NCBI GenBank assembly: GCA_026991575.1
Contig: JALXBF010000110.1
Location: 1 to 54,244 of the forward strand
From: Planctomycetota bacterium
GTDB lineage: Bacteria; Planctomycetota; Planctomycetia; JALXBF01
Length of the DNA stretch: 54,244 nt
Direction: 5' to 3'
Positions 46,058 through 54,244 of the stretch are shown one piece after another. The position numbers were made by a program, and so were the translations under genes. The stretch's first letter is position 1, and every line of letters begins with the position of its first letter. The notes beneath the pieces are model-generated. The model made no database searches, was not told where the DNA came from, and saw nothing but the letters and a program-made list of their open reading frames with translations.

Positions 46058-46218
46058 GCCGCCGCCGGGCGCGCCGATGTCCCGGACGCAGCACTAGCGT
46101 GAATCGCTTTGGTTAAACGGCTCGTCGCTCGGGCGACCGCGCCGCTTGCCGAATGCATTCCGCCCGCTGCCATCTCGCGCAAAAGGCCCCTCCGGGCGGT
46201 GTAGGCCGTGCCGGGCCA

Positions 46219-48096
46219 TCACCCGGCCAGCGGCCGCTGATGGCCGGGTGCTTGCTCTAGGCCCGCCAGTGTGCGCAACTGGTCAGCTTCGATCACCTCA
46301 AGCTCATACAGAGCGTCCGCAACCCGCTCCAGCGCAGCGCGTCGCTGCTCGAGCAGCTCGCGTACGCTGCGGGCCGCATCTTCGATGAGTCGCTTGATCT
46401 CCTCGTCCACTTCCCGCGCAGTGGCTTCGCTGTACAGTCGTACGCCGGCCTCTTCCTCCTCGTGATTGGCCGGCAGGAACCGGCCGCTCGGCTTCCCGTA
46501 ACTGACCCGCCCCAGCCGCTCGCTCATCCCGAAGCTGGTTACCATGTGCCTGGCAATGCGCGTGGCACGTTCCAGGTCGTTCTGCGCCCCGCTGGATGCT
46601 TCGCCCAGAAGCAACTCTTCAGCCACCATGCCTGCCAGCAAGACGCGCAGCTCGGCAAGCAGCTGACTCTTGGTTGCCAGATAACGGTCGTGTTCGGGCA
46701 GCTGCAACGTGTAGCCCAACGCCGCAACGCCGCGGGGAATGATCGAAACCTTGTGCACCGGGTCGACGCCTTTGGTGAACAGCGCGGCCACCGCATGCCC
46801 GGCCTCGTGCACTGCGATCCGTCGCTTTTCCTCCGGCGTCAGAACCCGCCGCTTCTTTTCCAAGCCGGCAATCACTCGTTCGATCCCCTCCTCCAGCTCC
46901 GCACGGGTGATCTCGCTGCGGCCTGAGCGGGCCGCCAGCAGCGCCGCCTCGTTGATCAGATTCGCCAGGTCCGCCCCCACAAAGCCCGGCGTCATGGCCG
47001 CGATCTCACGCAGGCTGACGTCCGGTGCCATCTTCACATGCCGGGCATGGACACGCAGAATCGCCTCGCGACCGTTGATGTCGGGTCGGTCCACGACGAC
47101 GTGCCGGTCGAACCGCCCTGGCCGCAGTAGCGCGGGGTCGAGCGTTTCGGGGCGGTTGGTAGCCGCCATGACGATGATGCCATCGCTGGAGTCGAAGCCG
47201 TCCATTTCGACGAGCAACTGGTTCAAGGTCTGCTCCCGCTCGTCGTGACCGCCGATGGGGATGCCGCCACGCGTCTTGCCCAATGCGTCCAGCTCATCGA
47301 TGAACACGATGCACGGGGCATGCTGCTGAGCTTGCTTGAACAGATCCCGGACCCGCGCCGCCCCGACTCCCACGAACATCTCGACGAATTCCGAACCGGA
47401 CATGCTGAAGAACGGTACCCCTGCCTCACCGGCAACCGCCTTGGCCAGCAGCGTCTTGCCCGTGCCGGGTGGGCCGACCAAGAGCAAGCCTTTTGGCATC
47501 CGCCCGCCGAGGGCCTGGAACCGTTCTGGATTCTTCAGGAACTCGACGATCTCGCGTAGCTCATCCACCGCCTCATCGATACCGGCCACATCGTCGAACG
47601 TGACCTTCACCTCCTGCTGCTCGTACATGCGAGCCCGGCTGCGTGCGAACGCCATTGCTGAGCCACCACCGCCGACGCGGCGCATCATAAGCACGAACAG
47701 GCCGATCAGCAGCACGGTCGGCAGCAGGTAGAGCAGCAACGTGGGCAAGCCCGAGCCATCGCGCGTCCCGGTAAACGGCACACCGTGCTTGCGAAGAAGG
47801 CTGTATAGCTCGGTGTCGTTCTCCACGCCGCGACGGGCCGTGCGGAACGGAAACGTGATGCCGTCCAGCGCGATGCGACCGCGAATCTCCGAAGGGCTCA
47901 GCCTGGCATAGACCACCGAGCCGTCCTGGACATATTGCAGGAACTCCCAGTACTCCAGCTCGTGGACGCGGTGCTGGCCCGTGAAGGCATGAAAGAGCAG
48001 TGCTCCCAGAGCCGCTCCGGCAAGCGCCAGTAGAAACCAGCCCCAACGGGGGCCTTTGGCCGCAGGGCCTTTCCCTCCTTTTTGGGGAAAACTCAT
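46219..48096 (-). CDS. ftsH: ATP-dependent zinc metalloprotease FtsH
   Basis: This membrane-anchored AAA+ protease (625 aa) degrades misfolded membrane and short-lived regulatory proteins. Two N-terminal membrane helices (about residues 17-37 and 119-138) flank a short periplasmic domain. The ATPase has Walker A GPPGTGKT (208-215), the pore motif FVGVGA, Walker [10 protein letters not shown] and the SRH region [18 protein letters not shown]. The protease site HEAGH is near 430, with a later Asp in the coiled helix region. The gene is divergent from dxr; a TATATT on the minus strand at 48165-48160 could be its -10 box, without a good -35. Confidence 0.96.
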   Translation of the reverse strand: MSFPQKGGKGPAAKGPRWGWFLLALAGAALGALLFHAFTGQHRVHELEYWEFLQYVQDGSVVYARLSPSEIRGRIALDGITFPFRTARRGVENDTELYSLLRKHGVPFTGTRDGSGLPTLLLYLLPTVLLIGLFVLMMRRVGGGGSAMAFARSRARMYEQQEVKVTFDDVAGIDEAVDELREIVEFLKNPERFQALGGRMPKGLLLVGPPGTGKTLLAKAVAGEAGVPFFSMSGSEFVEMFVGVGAARVRDLFKQAQQHAPCIVFIDELDALGKTRGGIPIGGHDEREQTLNQLLVEMDGFDSSDGIIVMAATNRPETLDPALLRPGRFDRHVVVDRPDINGREAILRVHARHVKMAPDVSLREIAAMTPGFVGADLANLINEAALLAARSGRSEITRAELEEGIERVIAGLEKKRRVLTPEEKRRIAVHEAGHAVAALFTKGVDPVHKVSIIPRGVAALGYTLQLPEHDRYLATKSQLLAELRVLLAGMVAEELLLGEASSGAQNDLERATRIARHMVTSFGMSERLGRVSYGKPSGRFLPANHEEEEAGVRLYSEATAREVDEEIKRLIEDAARSVRELLEQRRAALERVADALYELEVIEADQLRTLAGLEQAPGHQRPLAG

Positions 48097-48237
48097 GCAG
48101 CCGTCCCTAAGAGTGCTTGTCGTGCCGATGCGAAGCGGTGCGTGTCATTTCACAATCTAAATATACCATGGGACAGGGCCGTGCCGGCCGTCATCGGCCG
48201 CAACCGATGGCGGTCTGCAAGCACGTGAGCATGCACC

Positions 48238-49407
48238 ATGGCGCGACGTATCGCAATCCTAGGCGCAACCGGTTCGATCGGGACAAACGCCCTAGAAGTC
48301 ATCGACCAGCTGAGCGATCGGCTTTGCGTCGATTCTCTCACGGCGCACCGCAGCTGGAGCCGTCTGGTCGAGCAAGCATGGCGTTTCCGTCCACGGTTCG
48401 TGACGCTCACGGACCTGGACGCACTCCGCAAGGCCAATCCTGCCCAGCTACCGCCCGAGACCCGCCTCGTGGACGGACCGGACCGGATCGAGCAACTTGT
48501 GACGGCTCCGGAAGTGGACATCGTGCTGGTCGCCGTCGTCGGCGCTGCCGGGCTGAAAGGCACTTGGGCGGCGGTCCAGCAGGGCAAGACAATTGCGATC
48601 GCCAACAAAGAAACACTCGTCCTCGCCGGGCCGCTGATCGTTGCCACGGCGCAACAGTGTGGGGCAACGTTGCTGCCGGTCGACAGCGAGCACAGTGCCA
48701 TCTTTCAGGCGCTTCAGGCCGGCACCCGGGAGCAAGTCCTGCGGGTCGTGCTAACCGCCAGCGGCGGGCCGTTCCGCACCTGGTCGACCGAGGAAATGGA
48801 GAACGCAACGTTGGAGCAGGCCCTTCAGCATCCCACGTGGCGTATGGGGCCGAAGATCACGGTGGATTCGGCCACCATGATGAATAAGGCGCTGGAAATC
48901 ATCGAGGCCCGCTGGCTGTTCGGATTCCGGCCCGACCAGATTCACGTCGTCATCCATCCTCAGTCGATCGTGCACTCGATGGTCGAGTTCACCGATGGTT
49001 CGGTCATCGCGCAGTTGTCGCCGCCCGACATGAAACTCCCGATCCAGTACGCACTTTGCTATCCAGAGCGGCTGCCCGGACCGGCCCGGCGTATGGACTG
49101 GAGCGTCAGCCACCGGTTGGAGTTCGAGCCGGCCGATCCGGATCGCTTCCCGGCGCTAGAGCTCGGTTATCGCGTGGCCGAGCTCGGGGGCACAAGCGGC
49201 GCCGTGCTGAACGCAGCCAACGAAGTAGCAGTCGATCGGTTTGCCCGCGGGGAGATCGGGTTCTTGGACATCGTACGATTATGCGAGGCGGTGCTGGAGG
49301 CGCACGAGGTCAGGCAACCTAACTCGCTGGAGGAGCTGCTTGAAGCCGATCGGTGGGCTCGTCAGCAGGCAACCCGCTGGCGTCGCCGCCCTCAGCTCCG
49401 ACGCTGA
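48238..49407 (+). CDS. dxr: 1-deoxy-D-xylulose-5-phosphate reductoisomerase
   Basis: Dxr (IspC) makes methylerythritol 4-phosphate, the committed step of the MEP isoprenoid pathway. It has the NADPH loop LGATGSIG (8-15), the NKE motif ANKETLVLAG, the metal/substrate block PVDSEHSAIFQAL, the flexible loop WRMGPKITVDSATMMNK and VIHPQSIVHSMVEF. The 389-residue length is standard. The ribosome site before the ATG is weak. rseP begins about 97 bases later in the same direction, the usual dxr-rseP order. Confidence 0.96.
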   Translation: MARRIAILGATGSIGTNALEVIDQLSDRLCVDSLTAHRSWSRLVEQAWRFRPRFVTLTDLDALRKANPAQLPPETRLVDGPDRIEQLVTAPEVDIVLVAVVGAAGLKGTWAAVQQGKTIAIANKETLVLAGPLIVATAQQCGATLLPVDSEHSAIFQALQAGTREQVLRVVLTASGGPFRTWSTEEMENATLEQALQHPTWRMGPKITVDSATMMNKALEIIEARWLFGFRPDQIHVVIHPQSIVHSMVEFTDGSVIAQLSPPDMKLPIQYALCYPERLPGPARRMDWSVSHRLEFEPADPDRFPALELGYRVAELGGTSGAVLNAANEVAVDRFARGEIGFLDIVRLCEAVLEAHEVRQPNSLEELLEADRWARQQATRWRRRPQLRR

Positions 49408-49504
49408 CGGGCCGCCGGCACCGTGTTTGCTAGCGGCTTGCCCCATACCCGGCGCTTCTGACACCGCAACCCAGTTCTGTGCACGCTAAGGAGCACGATC
49501 GATT

Positions 49505-51481
49505 ATGGATTTAGTAGTTGCCAATCTGATCGCCATCCTCAAAGTCGTCTTCGCCTTCGGATTGGTGGTCTTCGTCCACGAGCTGGGCCACTTCCTGGCA
49601 GCGCGCTGGTGCGGCGTGAAAGTCGAGCGATTCAGCATCGGTTTCGGACCGGCGATCGTGGCATGGGTCAGCCGCAAGAGCGGCACGGAGTACCGCATCG
49701 CCTGGTTCCCCTTCGGCGGCTACGTCAAGATGCACGGCCAGGATGACGTGAAGCCCGAGGAGATGACCGAGGAAAAACTCCGCCACGATCCGACCTCCTA
49801 CCCGGGTCGTCCCGTCTGGCAGCGGATGATCATCATCTCGGCCGGCGTCGTCATGAACATCCTGCTCGGGCTTGTATGCTTCGCCATCATGTACAACATC
49901 GGCCCGGTGTACACGCCTCCGGTCGTCGGCGCCTTGAAGCCGGGCGGTCCTGCGTGGCGGGCAGGACTAAGGCCGGGCGATGAGGTTCTAGCGATCGACG
50001 GCCAACCGTTGATGAAGTTCAAGGACCTTCAAATCGCGGTGCAGCTCAGCGATCCAGACGAAGGCCCGCTGCAGGTGCGGTATCGACGTGGCAAGGAGAT
50101 CAGGACGGCATTCGTCCGCCCAGAGAAGCAGGCACTGTGGCCACAAGTCGGCGTCCTGGGCCCGACTGCTCCCGTGCTGGCCGTCCAGTGGCCGATTCCG
50201 GAAGGGACTGCGGCGGCCCGGGCGGGCTTGAAACCGGGTGATCGCATTCTGGCCGTCGACGGTGTTCCGGTCGACAGCGGCGAACAGCTCCGCTACCGGC
50301 TAGCTCTTGCAGCGGACCGCCCAGTGTCGCTCGACGTGGAACGGTCGGCAGCAGCGGCCGGCGGCGCCGGTGGCGGCAAGACGCAGGAGACCGTAGAAAG
50401 CACGGTCATCCGCACCGAATTGCCGCCCGAGCCGATGAGGGCCCTGCCGGTTCGCTTCAAGATGGGCCCGATCGTCGCCATCTCTGCCGACCGGGCCAAG
50501 GAGCTGCCGCTTCGGGAAGGCGACGTCCTGCTGCGGGTCAACGGCAAGCCGATCGACCCGTTCCGCTTTCCCGATCAGATCCGCGATCTGGCAGGCACAC
50601 AGGTACAGATCGAACTGGTAAGGAAGGGCCCAGAAGGCAAGCCGGTATCGGTGACCGTCTCGGTTGTCCCTACGGACGATCCTACCTGGTTGAACGAACC
50701 GATTCTGCCGGACAGCCCGATCGAGTGTCCGGGCCTCGGTATCGCGTACCGCGTGGATCCGGTGATCGCCGAAGTGACCGATGCACAAGACGGTGGTGCC
50801 GCTCGCCTGAGGCCCGGTGACCGGATTGTGGCCTTGCTTCCGCTCGTGCCGGAGGAAGCAGAGGTGTATGGGAAGCCGGAGTGGGTCGAGGTTTCGCCCG
50901 AGAGCCCGCAACTTGCCTGGGCTTTCTGGTTCCTTCAGCAGGTGCCGGGCAGCCAGTTGCGGCTCAGAGTCGTGCGGGACTCCGAGCAGTTCGAGGTGAC
51001 GCTGACCCCGAAGGCGGCTGTTGACTGGTTCCTGCCCGCCCGCAACCTGTTGCTGGAACCGCTTCAGAAGCGGCTGCCCCCGCTCGGTATCGTCGGCTCC
51101 GTGGCGCGGGGCTGGCGCGATACGCTGGCCATGGTGAAGGTGATCTACGTGGGACTGGAGCGCATGCTGATCCGCGGCACGATCTCGGCCAAGAGCATGA
51201 GGGGACCGATCACGATCGCACGCGTCTTCTACTACCAGGCCAAGCGGAGTTGGACCGAGTACCTGTTCACGATCGCACTGTTCAGCATCAACCTGGCCGT
51301 GCTGAACTTCCTGCCCATTCCGGTGCTGGACGGCGGGCACATGGTGTTTCTGCTCTGGGAGCTGATCTTCCGGCGGCCACCCAGCCGCCGCGTGCAGATC
51401 GGCCTCAGCTACGTGGGGCTCGCCCTGCTCCTGACGCTGATGCTATGGGTAACGTTCCAGGACATCACTGACTTGTTCTGA
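49505..51481 (+). CDS. rseP: Site-2 (RIP) metalloprotease RseP with extra PDZ-like modules
   Basis: This intramembrane zinc protease cleaves membrane anchors such as anti-sigma factors and signal-peptide remnants. The HELGH zinc site is at residues 25-29 in the first membrane helix, and the second zinc motif LDGGHM is near residue 608. Between them the protein is long: 658 residues against about 450 in E. coli. I see four PDZ-like units, each with a (R)PGD.(I/V)..(V/I/L)(D/N)G or related core: about 138-206, 223-290, 318-385 and 404-520. The last is the most divergent. AAGGAG precedes the ATG by 11 bases. It follows dxr and precedes an ABC exporter pair. Confidence 0.9.
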   Translation: MDLVVANLIAILKVVFAFGLVVFVHELGHFLAARWCGVKVERFSIGFGPAIVAWVSRKSGTEYRIAWFPFGGYVKMHGQDDVKPEEMTEEKLRHDPTSYPGRPVWQRMIIISAGVVMNILLGLVCFAIMYNIGPVYTPPVVGALKPGGPAWRAGLRPGDEVLAIDGQPLMKFKDLQIAVQLSDPDEGPLQVRYRRGKEIRTAFVRPEKQALWPQVGVLGPTAPVLAVQWPIPEGTAAARAGLKPGDRILAVDGVPVDSGEQLRYRLALAADRPVSLDVERSAAAAGGAGGGKTQETVESTVIRTELPPEPMRALPVRFKMGPIVAISADRAKELPLREGDVLLRVNGKPIDPFRFPDQIRDLAGTQVQIELVRKGPEGKPVSVTVSVVPTDDPTWLNEPILPDSPIECPGLGIAYRVDPVIAEVTDAQDGGAARLRPGDRIVALLPLVPEEAEVYGKPEWVEVSPESPQLAWAFWFLQQVPGSQLRLRVVRDSEQFEVTLTPKAAVDWFLPARNLLLEPLQKRLPPLGIVGSVARGWRDTLAMVKVIYVGLERMLIRGTISAKSMRGPITIARVFYYQAKRSWTEYLFTIALFSINLAVLNFLPIPVLDGGHMVFLLWELIFRRPPSRRVQIGLSYVGLALLLTLMLWVTFQDITDLF

Positions 51482-51614
51482 ACGAGCCTGGTAGCAGTCG
51501 TGTAGCAGCCGACAGCGGTGCCGAACCAACGCCGTGGCAATGCCGTAGCGCATTGAGCAGGGTCCTGTTCGGGTCGATTCCTGGCGGGAACGTCTTTGAC
51601 GCGAGGCATGGTTC

Positions 51615-52559
51615 ATGCCGGATGTCATCGTAGAAACGCGCAATCTGACCAAGGTCTATCGTGACTTCTGGGGCCGGGCAAAGGTCCGGGCGCTGAATGC
51701 ACTGGATCTGGAGGTCTATCGTGGCGAAATCTTCGGACTGCTCGGTCCGAACGGTTCTGGCAAGACGACAACCATCAAGCTCATCCTCGGACTGCTTTTC
51801 CCCACCGAAGGCGAGGCACTGGTGTTCGGTAAGCCGGCAACCGACGTGGAGAAGAACGCCAAGATCGGATACTTGCCGGAGGAATCGTACCTGTATCGGT
51901 TCCTGAACGCCGAAGAAACGCTCGATTTCTACGGCCGGCTGTTCGGCATGCCGCGGAGCGAGCGGCGCAAGCGGGCCGACTTCCTGATCGAACTGGTCGG
52001 GCTGAACTGGGCCAGGAAGCGCCCGCTGAAGGAGTACTCCAAGGGGATGACGCGCCGTATCGGGCTGGCCCAGGCGCTGATCAACGACCCGCAGCTGGTT
52101 GTGCTGGACGAGCCGACAACAGGTCTTGACCCGATCGGCACGGCAGAAATGAAGCAACTCATCAAGAACCTCCGCGACGAGGGGAAGACGGTCATCATGT
52201 GCAGCCACCTGCTGGCCGACGTACAAGATGTATGCGATCGGGTAGCAATCTTGCATCAGGGTGAGCTGCAGGAACTTGGCGCTGTCAATGACCTGCTACG
52301 TGTCCGCGACGAGATCCAGATCCGGGCCCGCGGACTGAACGGGGAGGCGCTCGAGGAGATCAAGCGGGTGATCGAGAAGTACGGCGGTGAGCTGATTTCG
52401 GCCGAGAACCCGACCACCACGCTGGAAGAGCTGTTCCTGCGCATTGTGCGCGAAAGCGAACGACATCCAGGGCGTCGCTATATCCCGACGCGACAGGGGC
52501 AACAGCCCCGACAGGAAGCATCGGTGGCAAGCAAGAGCGGTTCGACACCTTCCCAGTAG
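51615..52559 (+). CDS. ABC transporter ATP-binding protein
   Basis: This is the ATPase subunit of an ABC-2-type exporter (314 aa). Walker [10 protein letters not shown] (44-52), signature YSKGMTRR (variant LSGGQ), Walker [13 protein letters not shown] and the H-loop CSHLL are all present. The C-terminal 80 residues form the regulatory extension seen in this subfamily, ending in a Gln/Ser-rich tail. GAGG lies about 8 bases before the ATG. The permease gene begins 74 bases after its stop, so the two form one transporter. The substrate is not apparent. Confidence 0.92.
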   Translation: MPDVIVETRNLTKVYRDFWGRAKVRALNALDLEVYRGEIFGLLGPNGSGKTTTIKLILGLLFPTEGEALVFGKPATDVEKNAKIGYLPEESYLYRFLNAEETLDFYGRLFGMPRSERRKRADFLIELVGLNWARKRPLKEYSKGMTRRIGLAQALINDPQLVVLDEPTTGLDPIGTAEMKQLIKNLRDEGKTVIMCSHLLADVQDVCDRVAILHQGELQELGAVNDLLRVRDEIQIRARGLNGEALEEIKRVIEKYGGELISAENPTTTLEELFLRIVRESERHPGRRYIPTRQGQQPRQEASVASKSGSTPSQ

Positions 52560-52633
52560 CAGCAATCCCGAATGTGACATTCCCCCTTATGCAACGGTTC
52601 CGCTGGAGTTTTCTGGGGTAGCCGACGTCAACA

Positions 52634-54244
52634 ATGAACAACGCCAACTGGTGGCAACAAGTACTCGGCGGCATCGTTCAGTGGTTTGCGATCGTCCTGC
52701 CCAGCGCCATCGCGGTCGTGATCTTGACGTTCCTGGTGGGCATGGTCCGTTTCCGCAGTGCGGTCCGCGCCCTGAACTGGACCGCCGACCTGATCGTCGG
52801 CTTTGTCACCGACGTTGCCCGCCTGTCCTGGACCCGCATCTGGGCGCTTGCCGTCCACTCGCTCAAAGAAGCCATACGCCGTCGCGTCCTGTTGGTGTTG
52901 ATCATCTTCGGGCTGGTATTCCTCTTTGCGGGCTGGTACTTCCGTGTACCACCGGCGGACCAGGTTAAGACCTATGTGAGCTTTATCTTCCGGACGATCG
53001 GCATCTTGCTGTTCCTGGTGGCATTGCTGCTGGCTTGCACCAGTCTGCCCGCCGACATCCAACGCAAGACCATTCACACTGTGGTCACCAAGCCGGTGCT
53101 CAGGCTCGAAATTGTTCTCGGCCGTTTCCTTGGCGTGGCCGTGCTCTGCACGATCATCCTCGCGCTGATGGCGTCGGTCAGTTACGTCTACCTGCTGCGG
53201 ATCACGGGACTGATCGGCAGCGCCGGCACGCTCGACGTCATGCAACGCGAGATCGAACGGTACGAGCGGGAGGGGAACACGCGCAAAGCTGAACAGCTGC
53301 GCCAGGCACTGGAGCAGATCAAAGCGGGCCTCCGCGCACGGGTGCCGCTATACGGCGAGCTGACCTTTGTGAACGAACGCGGTCAGGAGGATGAGAAAGG
53401 GGTCGATGTCGGATTCGAGGTGACACGGCGGAGCTTTATCCCCGGGGCAACCGCCGCTCACGCCCGGTGGCACTTTCGCAACATTCCGGTGGAGCTGTTC
53501 CTGCGCAAGGGCGCCATCCCGGTGGAGCTGAACTTCGAGGTGTTCCGCACGATCAAGGAAGACGTCGAGCGTGGTGTGAAGGCGGAGCTAACGTACCGCA
53601 ACCCGTACACCGGCGTCTACGTGCGCGACTACCCGTTCTACGTGCGTGAGAACTACGTCCAGCGGCAGGAACTGCGCGATCTGCCGCATACACCGGAGAA
53701 CGACGTGGAGGCCGTGTTGGAGGGCTGTCGTGGCGAGCTGATCATCGAAGCCCGCTGCTTGAGCCCGGCCCAATACATCGGCATGGCACAAGAGGACCTC
53801 TACCTGTTGATCCAGGAAAACGCCGGTCTGGGCGCGAACTTCTTCAAGGGCGTGCTCGGGGTCTGGTTCCAGGTCCTGCTGATCGCTGCGATCGCCATTG
53901 CGTTCAGCACGTTCCTGAGTACGCCGGTGGCCATCCTGGCAACGATCACGTGCTTGATCTGTGGCCAGTTCATGGACTTTGTCGCCGGTGTCGCGACGGC
54001 CAAGTTACCCGGTGGTGGCCTGCTGGAATCATTCATCCGGCTGGTCACCCACGAAAACCTGCTGCGGCCGTTGCCGGACACGCCCTGGGTCCGGGTGGCT
54101 CTCTTCCTGGACAAGTACTTCTTCAACCGAATCCTCCACGGAATGACGCTCATCCTCCCTGACCTCTCCGACTACAGCATCTGGGTCAACGTGGCTCGCG
54201 GCTTCTACATCGACCCGGGCCTGGTCCTGCTGCGCGGCCTGATC
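52634..54244 (+). CDS. ABC-2-type transporter permease with a large extracytoplasmic domain, 3' end beyond the window
   Basis: The frame is open from the ATG at 52634 to the window edge (537 codons), so the end is missing. Hydrophobic helices lie at about residues 14-36, 90-106, 116-133 and 153-170. A large soluble part (about residues 185-395), rich in charged residues and beta-prone strands, follows, then further helices at about 404-450. That topology fits ABC-2-type export permeases that carry a large domain between the first and later helices. It follows its ATPase by 74 bases. The ribosome site is weak, so translation may be coupled. The exported molecule is unknown. Confidence 0.78.
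   Translation, partial: MNNANWWQQVLGGIVQWFAIVLPSAIAVVILTFLVGMVRFRSAVRALNWTADLIVGFVTDVARLSWTRIWALAVHSLKEAIRRRVLLVLIIFGLVFLFAGWYFRVPPADQVKTYVSFIFRTIGILLFLVALLLACTSLPADIQRKTIHTVVTKPVLRLEIVLGRFLGVAVLCTIILALMASVSYVYLLRITGLIGSAGTLDVMQREIERYEREGNTRKAEQLRQALEQIKAGLRARVPLYGELTFVNERGQEDEKGVDVGFEVTRRSFIPGATAAHARWHFRNIPVELFLRKGAIPVELNFEVFRTIKEDVERGVKAELTYRNPYTGVYVRDYPFYVRENYVQRQELRDLPHTPENDVEAVLEGCRGELIIEARCLSPAQYIGMAQEDLYLLIQENAGLGANFFKGVLGVWFQVLLIAAIAIAFSTFLSTPVAILATITCLICGQFMDFVAGVATAKLPGGGLLESFIRLVTHENLLRPLPDTPWVRVALFLDKYFFNRILHGMTLILPDLSDYSIWVNVARGFYIDPGLVLLRGLI

Noticed and set aside
46181-46200. Small hairpin with TTTT on the minus strand after ftsH
   Set aside because: The stem is only about four pairs, too weak to call a terminator with confidence.
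50300-51340. Minus-strand open frame of 346 codons
   Set aside because: Antisense to rseP; no domain visible.

Overview
This window is a GC-rich, gene-dense bacterial chromosome segment. It holds 40 protein-coding genes that I can support, two of which run off the window ends. I see no rRNA, tRNA, CRISPR array, insertion sequence or phage gene. The mix suggests a Gram-negative member of the Planctomycetota, possibly thermophilic: a formylglycine-type sulfatase, DUF11-type surface protein, lipid A genes lpxD-lpxI, an MMPL/RND exporter, a MoxR-like ATPase/VWA pair and many Arg/Glu-rich proteins. The taxonomic call is inference from gene content; no marker gene here settles it.

Layout. 1-8.1 kb is a leftward run: a partial RND exporter, rpsT, a 94-residue unknown, pyrK, an RluB-type pseudouridine synthase, an ArnT/GT39-like membrane glycosyltransferase and a TPR protein. 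8.3-10.5 kb carries thrC and dapB (aspartate-family amino acids; asd lies at 28-29 kb). 10.6-14.9 kb is a cell-envelope cluster of uncharacterised exported proteins: a DUF11 protein and a lipoprotein that share a domain I do not recognise, divergent from a secreted LolA/LppX-like protein. 15.3-23.6 kb holds ileS, a large secreted propeller-PHP (DUF3604-like) protein, a cytidylate-kinase-like protein and an M20 peptidase. 24.0-26.1 kb is lpxI-lpxD. 26.3-31.9 kb holds an HD-GYP/HDOD signalling protein, asd, and an AAA+/VWA pair. 31.9-34.1 kb holds a GT4 glycosyltransferase and truA. 34.2-36.2 kb is leuCD. 36.4-38.1 kb is a CBS-SpoIIE phosphatase overlapping a RidA-family gene. 38.3-41.6 kb is ispF-cysS-ruvC-ruvA. 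41.6-44.9 kb holds a VOC protein, a sulfatase and a zinc dehydrogenase. 45.0-54.2 kb is ruvB, ftsH, dxr, rseP (with extra PDZ-like modules) and an ABC exporter pair cut by the window end.

How the genes fit together. Several pathways are represented by scattered parts: the MEP isoprenoid route (ispF, dxr), the RuvABC resolvasome (ruvC-ruvA coupled, ruvB 3.4 kb away), membrane proteolysis (FtsH, RseP) and lipid A (LpxD, LpxI). The genome is compact: several neighbours overlap, and two convergent pairs share the bases of their stop codons. The observations most worth pursuing are the paralogous exported-domain pair at 10.6-13.3 kb, the MoxR-like ATPase with an altered Walker B motif beside a VWA protein, the propeller-PHP fusion, and a 470-bp intergenic stretch rich in dyad symmetries at 23.6-24.0 kb.
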